Source: Promethearchaeota archaeon (lineage in GTDB: Archaea; Asgardarchaeota; Lokiarchaeia; Sigynarchaeales; SOKP01). Taken from it: a stretch of 8,483 nucleotides of DNA. Shown here one piece after another: positions 1 to 4,851 of this stretch. The DNA lies in assembly GCA_019894875.1 (NCBI GenBank), contig JAGXNR010000113.1:1-8483 (forward strand), given 5' to 3'. A program made the translations under genes and the position numbers. Positions within the stretch are counted from its first letter, which is position 1. Each line of letters starts with the position of its first letter. The notes below the pieces were generated by a model. It ran no database searches and was not told where the DNA came from. It was given only the letters and a program-made list of their open reading frames with translations.

Positions 1-508
1 CAATTATTGATTTATCAGTAATAACAATGAATCTCCAAGGTTGACAATTTCCTGCACTGGGTGCAAATCTTCCAGCTTCTAAAACCCTTTGAATAAATGT
101 TTCTGGCACAGGTTTATCTTTAAAGTTTCTTACACTTCGTCGTGTAAAAACAGCCTTTTCGATTTCATTCCAATCAGTTGGGTTTCCTTCAGCATCTTTA
201 GCATCTAATGGCATTTTAGCCGGTAGAGGATGTGGTTCAGTTTTCCAAAATCCATCATCTACATGGTAGCTATCGATTATATTAACTGCATCATTAGGAC
301 AGGCAACTTTGCAATTATAACAACTAAAACATGCGTATTCTTCCTTCATTACTGGGAAACCATCTTCTGTTTTCTCCCAACATCTAAATGGGCAATTATC
401 AATACATAATCCACATTTATTACATTTAGATTCATCTACTTTCATAACTCCCATATGGATATCATCCATATTTGGGCGTAAAATAGGTTCTACATCTTCC
501 CATGGCAT
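1..508 (-). CDS. Ferredoxin-nitroreductase fusion flavoprotein, copy A (partial, C-terminus beyond window)
   Basis: The 169 visible residues start at ATG 508-506 and run off the left edge without a stop. The N-terminus carries two ferredoxin clusters: C29-x2-C32-x2-C35-x3-C39-P, then C60-x2-C63-x2-C66-x3-C70-P. An FMN-binding nitroreductase domain follows, with TRRSVRNF near residue 122 and RFAPSAGNCQPW near 147. By family knowledge such proteins pass electrons from [4Fe-4S] clusters to FMN to reduce a small organic substrate in the cytoplasm; the substrate cannot be read from sequence. It aligns without gaps to the neighbouring full-length copy (about 134 of 169 residues identical), so it is a tandem paralogue. 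A purine-rich GAGG lies 11 nt before the ATG. The missing half cannot be judged, so whether this copy is intact is unknown. Confidence 0.93.
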   Translation of the reverse strand, partial: MPWEDVEPILRPNMDDIHMGVMKVDESKCNKCGLCIDNCPFRCWEKTEDGFPVMKEEYACFSCYNCKVACPNDAVNIIDSYHVDDGFWKTEPHPLPAKMPLDAKDAEGNPTDWNEIEKAVFTRRSVRNFKDKPVPETFIQRVLEAGRFAPSAGNCQPWRFIVITDKSII

Positions 509-535
509 AATTCTTTTATCCTCTTCAATTAATAA

Positions 536-599
536 CTCTAAGACATAAAAATCGAGTTATAAAATATTAAATTACCACTATTTTAAACTTTATACAATT
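536..599 (-). promoter_or_regulatory. Conserved leader/promoter block of nitroreductase copy A
   Basis: This 64-nt block aligns without gaps to 1806-1869, ahead of copy B (about 57 of 64 positions identical). The 26-27 nt between block and start codon is much less alike. On the minus strand the distal end carries TTGTATAAAG (588-597), a good archaeal TATA-box candidate. Transcription would start some 25 nt downstream, giving a leader of roughly 55-60 nt. Promoter function is inferred; the conservation is seen directly. Confidence 0.55.
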
Positions 600-690
600 A
601 TCTACAATTAATTTTGCACAAAATAAAATTTGAGTATCGGGATCTCTATATCATAGCTATCCTCATTAAATGATTTTCACAGTTTAAGAG

Positions 691-726
691 AAAAAAAAAT
701 AACTATTAAATTGTATTAGAAAAAAA
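691..726 (-). terminator. Poly-T terminator region after nitroreductase copy B
   Basis: Read on the minus strand, two T tracts follow the stop codon of copy B: T7 (726-720) and then T9 (699-691). Consecutive oligo-T tracts without a GC-rich stem are the usual form of intrinsic termination in archaea. Their position 10-45 nt after the stop, before the promoter of copy A, suggests the two nitroreductase genes are transcribed separately. Confidence 0.5.
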
Positions 727-735
727 TATCATACA

Positions 736-1779
736 TTACGCTTCCTGCTTTTCTATTTGGGGGACATTTTTTCTTTCTGGTACAGCAGATTTGTCTTTAT
801 CTTCTCTGAACCATTTTACAGGTCTACGTTCACGAGGTACCATTCCTTCCTGTTTAAACTTAGGGTACCCTATGCATAATGAACTAACACAAATCCATGG
901 AGGTTCAATTCCTAGTTCTTTCTTATAAGTAGGGTGATAACTAGCTCCTGCAGCAAAAAATCCTGACCATGTGGCTTTAAGGCCTAAGGAATTCGCAACC
1001 AGATTCATAGTCTGACCACAAATTCCTATGCTTATTTGAGGTGTACCAATTGATCTTGTATCAGCAAGTAATAATATTATCGCTGGTGCATTTAAACTTG
1101 GTCTTAATCCTCCTTCACTTGAAACAGAGCCCATTCCTCCATATATGATCCTCGGATCAGCACCCCCTGGACCATCTTTAACCATAACTTCTAAAGCCTT
1201 GACAGTATTATCATTCATATAGGTATTATACACATTTTTGAGTACATTAATGGCAGTTTTGTCAATTTCTTTTATCATTTCTTTGTCGGTTATCACTACA
1301 AATTTCCAAGGTTGACAATTGCCCCCACTTGGAGCAAATCTACCTGCTTCTAATATTCTCTGAATTAAAGGTTCAGGAACTGGTGTTTCTTTAAAATTTC
1401 TTACACTTCGGCGAGTAAGAACAGTTTTTTCAAATTCATTCCATTCTGTCGGATTTCCTTCGGCATCTATTGGTTCAAGAGGCATTTCAGGTGGTAAGGG
1501 ATGCGGTTCGGTTTTGAACACGCCCGCATCTACATGGTATGAATCAATTATTGATATAGCATCATTCGGGCATGCGATTTTACAGTTATAGCAACTAAAG
1601 CATGCGTATACCTCTTTCATAACCGGAAATCCTTCTTCATTTTTTTCCCAGCATCGGAAAGGGCAGTTCTGCATACACAATTCGCATTTGGTACATTTAT
1701 CCTCATCTACTTTCATAACACCCATATGAATATCATCCATATTTGGGCGTAAAATATCTTTTACATCTTCCCACGGCAT
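736..1779 (-). CDS. Ferredoxin-nitroreductase fusion flavoprotein, copy B (347 aa, complete)
   Basis: Residues 1-75 hold two [4Fe-4S] ferredoxin motifs (C29/C32/C35/C39-P and C60/C63/C66/C70-P). An extra cysteine, C43, is shared with copy A. A linker rich in Pro and Glu (about 85-115) leads to a nitroreductase-family FMN domain (about 118-325) with TRRSVRNFK at the phosphate-binding start and RFAPSGGNCQPWKFVVI at 147-163. The family reduces nitro groups, quinones, enones or similar acceptors. The fused ferredoxin suggests a low-potential electron donor in place of NAD(P)H, as in many anaerobes. No signal peptide or membrane segment is visible, so it is probably cytoplasmic. The ATG at 1779 is supported by an upstream AAGGAGA (12 nt from GGAG to ATG) and by exact agreement with the start of copy A. 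The substrate is unknown. Confidence 0.95.
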   Translation of the reverse strand: MPWEDVKDILRPNMDDIHMGVMKVDEDKCTKCELCMQNCPFRCWEKNEEGFPVMKEVYACFSCYNCKIACPNDAISIIDSYHVDAGVFKTEPHPLPPEMPLEPIDAEGNPTEWNEFEKTVLTRRSVRNFKETPVPEPLIQRILEAGRFAPSGGNCQPWKFVVITDKEMIKEIDKTAINVLKNVYNTYMNDNTVKALEVMVKDGPGGADPRIIYGGMGSVSSEGGLRPSLNAPAIILLLADTRSIGTPQISIGICGQTMNLVANSLGLKATWSGFFAAGASYHPTYKKELGIEPPWICVSSLCIGYPKFKQEGMVPRERRPVKWFREDKDKSAVPERKNVPQIEKQEA

Positions 1780-1805
1780 AATTCAACTCATCTCCTTAGA
1801 AGTTG

Positions 1806-1869
1806 CTCTAAGACATAAATATTGAGTTATAGGATATTAAATCAGCAATATTTTAAACTTTATACAATT
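1806..1869 (-). promoter_or_regulatory. Conserved leader/promoter block of nitroreductase copy B
   Basis: This is the counterpart of 536-599, with a TATA-like TTGTATAAAG on the minus strand at 1858-1867, 78 nt before the ATG. The near-identity of the two blocks, including the transcribed part that reads TATGTCTTAGAG on the minus strand, suggests common control of the two paralogues or a duplication that copied promoter and gene together. The 1780-2056 gap shows nothing else that I can support as a gene. Confidence 0.55.
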
Positions 1870-2043
1870 TTTAATAAAATAAAATTTCAATTTGGTGTAA
1901 AGAGCTGAATAAAATAATAGGGATTATTAATTAAATTTTCAATGATATTTTTGGATTTTTCATAAACTTGAGGTATGTCAAAATCCCAAAAATTATTAGA
2001 GACTTAACACATAATTATTTTAGAAAATAGTAGAATCTAACTT

Positions 2044-2050
2044 AAGGAGA
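2044..2050 (+). promoter_or_regulatory. Shine-Dalgarno AAGGAGA fixing a TTG start
   Basis: AAGGAGA lies 6 nt before TTG 2057-2059. This is the strongest ribosome-binding site in the window and it marks the following interrupted small reading frame as a genuine, or formerly genuine, gene. Confidence 0.7.
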
Positions 2051-2056
2051 TTAATA

Positions 2057-2299
2057 TTGGCTCGGATATCTGTTGATATGGATTTCCTGGTAGAATTGGT
2101 TGATTTTAAGCTAAGATCGCTTAAGGGAGAAATAAGTAAAATTCTAAAAAAATGAGAATATAGCTCATCAAATTTATTCTTAGAACATGCTAAGAATGGA
2201 ACTTTAAGTGAGGCTGAAGAAGACGCAATTATTCTTAAAAATCTTCAAGATCAAATAGAAGAATTGGCCCATAAAAAGCAAACATGGAAAAGCGATTAA
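2057..2299 (+). pseudogene. Small gene of 80 codons with one in-frame TGA (codon 33)
   Basis: From TTG 2057 the frame reads MARISVDMDFLVELVDFKLR and on to ...SKILKK. It then meets TGA at 2153-2155 and continues in the same frame as EYSSSNLFLEHAKNGTLSEA and on to ...THE final KKQTWKSD, ending at TAA 2297. The part after the TGA is charged, helical and free of further stops for 47 codons, so both halves look like one soluble alpha-helical protein of about 80 residues. No ATG or GTG follows the TGA early enough to restart translation. A single TGG-to-TGA change (Trp to stop) would explain it, as would a sequencing error or, less likely, recoding. I do not recognise a named family; the style resembles small hypothetical proteins of Asgard archaea. 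If the TGA acts as a stop, a 32-residue peptide is made. Confidence 0.6.
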
Positions 2300-2424
2300 T
2301 GTCCGCCATTGATAAACTCAATAAAGCTAGACATCTCCTTGAGCAATCCTTAGATGATCTGATTATTTTTCTCTCGATTAATATTGATTTTTATATGATT
2401 TTTTTCTGCTTCTTTAAAAATTGA
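2284..2424 (+). CDS. Small hypothetical protein (46 aa), overlapping the previous frame
   Basis: ATG 2284 lies inside the last codons of the preceding frame (16-nt overlap), which is typical of translationally coupled genes. The first 26 residues (starting MEKRLMSAIDKLNKARHLLE, then QSLDDL) are charged and helical, like the neighbouring small proteins. The remaining 20 are hydrophobic and Phe/Ile-rich (IIFLSINIDFYMIFFCFF). That tail could be a C-terminal membrane anchor. More simply, it may mark where the original gene was cut and now reads into the antisense of the convergent gene, since its last 34 nt overlap 2391-2424. There is no clear Shine-Dalgarno. The N-terminal part looks real; the tail is doubtful. 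Confidence 0.35.
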   Translation: MEKRLMSAIDKLNKARHLLEQSLDDLIIFLSINIDFYMIFFCFFKN

Positions 2425-2558
2425 ACCGCGCGATATAGATGTAGTTCAAAAAGCATTTCATCTTGAGGAAATTCATCACGCAATTCTTGAATTAGATCTT
2501 CTTTTTCTTTTTTAGTCAGTTTTAATTCTTCTAAAAGATTTTCTATATTATATAACAT
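2391..2558 (-). CDS. Small helical protein (55 aa), putative antitoxin partner of the PIN protein
   Basis: The frame starts at ATG 2558-2556 with MLYNIENLLEELKLTKKEKE and ends ...QFLKKQKKII before TAA at 2393-2391. GAGG (minus strand, 2569-2566) sits 7 nt before the ATG and overlaps the stop codon of the PIN gene, leaving only 10 nt between the genes. The two are therefore almost certainly cotranscribed and translated together. The protein is highly charged and predicted all-helical, with a Lys/Glu-rich N-terminal half and an amphipathic C-terminal helix around ELHLYRAVQFLKK. A small helical protein beside a PIN nuclease is the standard layout of a type II toxin-antitoxin module. No DNA-binding fold (AbrB, ribbon-helix-helix) is obvious, so the antitoxin role is inferred from position only. 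Confidence 0.7.
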   Translation of the reverse strand: MLYNIENLLEELKLTKKEKEDLIQELRDEFPQDEMLFELHLYRAVQFLKKQKKII

Positions 2559-2565
2559 TCTTCAT

Positions 2566-2569
2566 CCTC
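2566..2569 (-). promoter_or_regulatory. Shine-Dalgarno (GAGG) of the 55-aa gene, overlapping the PIN stop codon
   Basis: Minus-strand GAGG at 2569-2566 is followed by a 7-nt spacer and ATG 2558. It selects this ATG over the out-of-frame ATG at 2565, which gives only five codons. Its overlap with the upstream stop codon suggests translational coupling. Confidence 0.6.
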
Positions 2570-3021
2570 TATAATTCTGGTGGGGCAAGAATCTCTATAG
2601 ATTTATACCCTTCTCTTAAATTAATCAAATTTACTCCAATACGAGTTTTCCTTTTAACTAAATGTTTAAAATTCCAGCTAACTAATATATCTAATGAGTG
2701 AGCCGATGTTAACGCAATTAATAACGCATCATTCTCATACTTTTTTGGAATTAAACTTTCATTAATATATATTCTTGTTAAATTACTAACATCTTCGGTT
2801 ATCTCAATCTTCTGACCTTTCTTTAAAAGAGCTTTCAGTTTTTCTTTTAACTTTTCATTTATTATGGCATCGATTTCTTCGATATTAATATCTGAATAAT
2901 AAAGGTTATACTCCTCAATATCTTTCCAGAAATCTTGCGTTTGTTTTTGTCGATTGAGATCTCTTTCATCAAACAAAGCACTATATACAGATGTATCTAA
3001 AAATATTTTTAGTTTTTTCAT
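2569..3021 (-). CDS. PIN-domain ribonuclease, VapC-like toxin (150 aa)
   Basis: The protein opens with KIFLDTSVYSALFDERDLNR, the classic first PIN strand with acidic D9. It has further candidate metal ligands at E48/E49 (DINIEEID) and D98 (YENDALLIALTSA), followed by LVSWNFKHLV around 113-122, where N117 takes the place of the fourth acidic residue seen in some families. This is the Mg/Mn-dependent PIN nuclease fold. Members in toxin-antitoxin pairs cleave tRNA, rRNA or mRNA in the cytoplasm. The length is normal for the family (about 130-150). The start at ATG 3021 gives the usual very short N-terminus before the first strand; no Shine-Dalgarno is visible there. The gene is followed, not preceded, by its small partner gene, the reverse of the usual vapB-vapC order. 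The RNA target is unknown. Confidence 0.9.
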   Translation of the reverse strand: MKKLKIFLDTSVYSALFDERDLNRQKQTQDFWKDIEEYNLYYSDINIEEIDAIINEKLKEKLKALLKKGQKIEITEDVSNLTRIYINESLIPKKYENDALLIALTSAHSLDILVSWNFKHLVKRKTRIGVNLINLREGYKSIEILAPPEL

Positions 3022-3052
3022 TAAGCTTCAAATTTTACAGTCAATATTTTCC

Positions 3053-3211
3053 TCAATCTTCAAAAGATACTAAACAATTGAGACTTAAATATTTTAACTC
3101 ATTACTAATTTGAGCTAAAATTAAAAAAAAAAAAAAACCATTTTCATCTATTTTACTATTATTCATTAGGTCTTCTGCTTGAATTATTTCCTTAGGCCTA
3201 GGATTAGACAT
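3053..3211 (-). pseudogene. Possible gene remnant with protein-like N-terminus
   Basis: A 52-codon minus-strand frame opens at ATG 3211 with MSNPRPKEIIQAEDLMNNSK, which reads like a real soluble helical N-terminus (TPR-like proteins of Asgard archaea often begin in this way, an impression I cannot verify here). After DENG it runs into the T15 tract (FFFF) and continues as low-quality sequence to TGA 3055-3053. There is no Shine-Dalgarno. The simplest reading is the start of a decayed or truncated gene; chance is also possible in DNA this AT-rich. Confidence 0.25.
3123..3137. repeat. Homopolymer A15 tract
   Basis: Fifteen consecutive A residues on the plus strand (T15 on the minus strand) form the longest homopolymer in the window. 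On the minus strand it could act as a T-tract terminator. Its exact length is also prone to sequencing error. Confidence 0.85.
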
Positions 3212-3340
3212 CAGATATCAGTGTGAAAGTATTAGATTTAAATTAAATGAAGAAGGGTTTCCTTAAAAGCCTTTACCACTACAGTGTACATCAAAGTAAA
3301 TCGAGTATATTAAATAGCTCAAACCAACAATTTATTATAT

Positions 3341-3370
3341 TTTATATGACTCATAGAAATTAAAATTTCT
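3341..3370 (+). promoter_or_regulatory. Putative GH4 promoter with adjoining inverted repeat
   Basis: TTTATAT (3341-3347) is a plausible TATA box. About 8-23 nt downstream is the inverted repeat AGAAATT-AA-AATTTCT (3355-3370), which would span or abut the transcription start. A short palindrome there is where an archaeal repressor would bind. It is AT-only except for one G/C pair, so chance is a serious alternative. Confidence 0.3.
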
Positions 3371-3412
3371 AATGGATTTCAAATATTTAACTTAAAAAAT
3401 TAATAAAATTAC

Positions 3413-4732
3413 ATGTTGAAAAGCATTATGAGTAAACAAAAAATTGTGTTGATTGGTGCCGGTTCTCTTACTTTTGGTTTAGGCACCGTAGGTAGCATCT
3501 TGAATAGCGAAGTTTTAAGTGGGACAACTATATGCCTTCATGATATTAATGAAGAAACGCTAGAAGTTGTAACTCAAACATGCAAATCTGCTCTTGAAGA
3601 AAAGGGAGTAGATTTTGTGATTGAATCAACAACAGACCGAATGGAGGCATTGAAAAATGCGACTTTCATTATAAATTCCATTGAAATCACCCCGAGATTT
3701 GGCTTACTCCGGTGGGACTTTGAATTTCCTATGATGTTCGGAAGCAAGCAAATCACGGGTGAAAATGGTGGACCAGGAGGCTTTTTCCATTCTCTACGAG
3801 TTATACCTCCTATCTTGGATATTTGCGAGGACATTCAAAAAATCTCACCAGATGCATTCTTCATTAATTTTTCAAATCCTATGAGTCGAATCTGTCTTGC
3901 AATAAAAAGAAAATTTCCGAACCAACGATTTGTAGGATTATGTCATGAAATACATAATGCTATTAGATGGCTACCAGAAATCCTTGGTGTTCCTTACAAA
4001 AGTATGGATATTAAAGCAGGAGGATTAAACCACTTCGGGGTCATTTTAGAAGCAAAATATCGAGATACTGGAAAAAACGCCTACCCAGATATCCGAAAAA
4101 AGGCTCCCGCATTCCTTGATAAAATTAACCATGAAACTGATGTTTCTCTTACGAAATTTATACTGGAAAAGTATGATTATTTACCTTATACTACCGATAA
4201 TCATTATGGTGAATATATCTCTTGGGCGTGGGAAGTATCAAATTTATATCATGGGCGTCAATTTTGGGAAGGATATGAACGATTTTCAGCTAGTGTATAT
4301 GAAAGAATGAAAGAGGAGATTGAACGAGGGGAGGGGACCAAACTTGTTAGAGCCGGTGCTGAAAGAGCAATCCCTATAATAGAAGGAATTCTAAACGATG
4401 ATAATCACCTTGAATTCTCCGTAAATCTTCCAAATGATGGAATTATTTCAAATTTACCTGAAGATTTAGTCGTGGAATGCCCCGCAATTGTAAATAATAA
4501 AGGTCTCCAAGGTGTAAAACTCGGAGAATATCCAAAAGGTCTTGCTGCCCTCCTAAACACCCAAGCTGCGGTTCAAGATCTTGTTGTTGAAGCTATACTC
4601 ACGAAATCAAGGAAAATCGCTTTACAAGCCCTCCTCGCAGATCCTGTTGTCAATAGCACATCTCAAGCAGAAAGAATATTAGAATCGATGATAGACCTTC
4701 AAAAAGATAAAATACAAATCGAGTTAGTTTAG
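3413..4732 (+). CDS. GH4 family NAD+/Mn2+-dependent glycosidase (434-439 aa)
   Basis: Glycoside hydrolase family 4 enzymes cleave glycosides by transient oxidation of the sugar C3 with bound NAD+ and a divalent metal. Numbered from ATG 3428, the protein shows an N-terminal Rossmann motif KIVLIGAGSLTFG (5-17), GENGGPGGFFHSLR (111-124), the family NPM motif in NFSNPM (147-152), the metal site GLCHE with C172/H173, and GGLNHF with H202; DNHYGEY (257-263) follows. The length is normal. GH4 covers alpha-galactosidases, alpha-glucosidases, alpha-glucuronidases/galacturonidases and 6-phospho-glycosidases, and I cannot assign the substrate. The GENGGPGG version may point away from the phospho-sugar enzymes. 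No signal peptide is seen, so it acts in the cytoplasm. ATG 3428 (MSKQKIV) is preferred to ATG 3413 because it matches the usual GH4 start and the ATTATG context of neighbouring genes. Confidence 0.93.
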   Translation: MLKSIMSKQKIVLIGAGSLTFGLGTVGSILNSEVLSGTTICLHDINEETLEVVTQTCKSALEEKGVDFVIESTTDRMEALKNATFIINSIEITPRFGLLRWDFEFPMMFGSKQITGENGGPGGFFHSLRVIPPILDICEDIQKISPDAFFINFSNPMSRICLAIKRKFPNQRFVGLCHEIHNAIRWLPEILGVPYKSMDIKAGGLNHFGVILEAKYRDTGKNAYPDIRKKAPAFLDKINHETDVSLTKFILEKYDYLPYTTDNHYGEYISWAWEVSNLYHGRQFWEGYERFSASVYERMKEEIERGEGTKLVRAGAERAIPIIEGILNDDNHLEFSVNLPNDGIISNLPEDLVVECPAIVNNKGLQGVKLGEYPKGLAALLNTQAAVQDLVVEAILTKSRKIALQALLADPVVNSTSQAERILESMIDLQKDKIQIELV

Positions 4733-4802
4733 TTTTAGTCGTAAACTTGAATTCTCTTATCTATTTGAGTTTTAAAGTACTATAGATCAACAAATTCTTA
4801 TA

Positions 4803-4812
4803 CTTTATACAA
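4803..4812 (+). promoter_or_regulatory. Putative TATA box of acyl-CoA synthetase 1
   Basis: CTTTATACAA lies 40 nt before ATG 4852, with expected transcription start near 4833-4837 and a short leader. It sits in an 18-nt stretch (4802-4819) identical to 1857-1874 in the nitroreductase leader, although there the gene runs the other way. The 119-nt gap after the GH4 stop is consistent with an independent promoter. Confidence 0.4.
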
Positions 4813-4851
4813 TTTTTAAGAATTAAAATTACAAGTAAGTTTTGAAAAATT

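Larger units (their letters stand above)
3022..3412. other. 391-nt divergent intergenic region
   Basis: No convincing intact gene lies here. It must contain the promoter of the PIN pair (AT-rich TTAAAATATTTAAG on the minus strand around 3083-3097 is a candidate) and the promoter of the GH4 gene (TATA-like TTTATAT at 3341-3347). It also holds a 15-nt A tract (3123-3137), a doubtful minus-strand gene remnant (3053-3211) and a short inverted repeat near the GH4 start. Confidence 0.7.

Noticed and set aside
1887..2003. Minus-strand open stretch of 38 codons with protein-like sequence (NFWDFDIPQVYEKSKN and on) ending in TGA
   Set aside because: It has no start codon after the upstream in-frame TAA, no Shine-Dalgarno, and 38 open codons are not exceptional. 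It could be a gene remnant, but I cannot support it.
2153..2155. Reassignment of TGA to tryptophan in this organism
   Set aside because: The surrounding genes contain dozens of Trp residues, all TGG, and no internal TGA, so a code change is not supported; the single TGA is more likely a mutation or an error.
3247..3363. Plus-strand ORF of 38 aa starting MKKGFLKSLY
   Set aside because: The composition is Ser/Asn/Tyr-rich and unlike the real genes here, it has no Shine-Dalgarno, and it covers the probable GH4 promoter.
3574..3834. Antisense ORF of 86 aa inside the GH4 gene
   Set aside because: It is a shadow of the conserved GH4 frame; its sequence shows no motif of its own.
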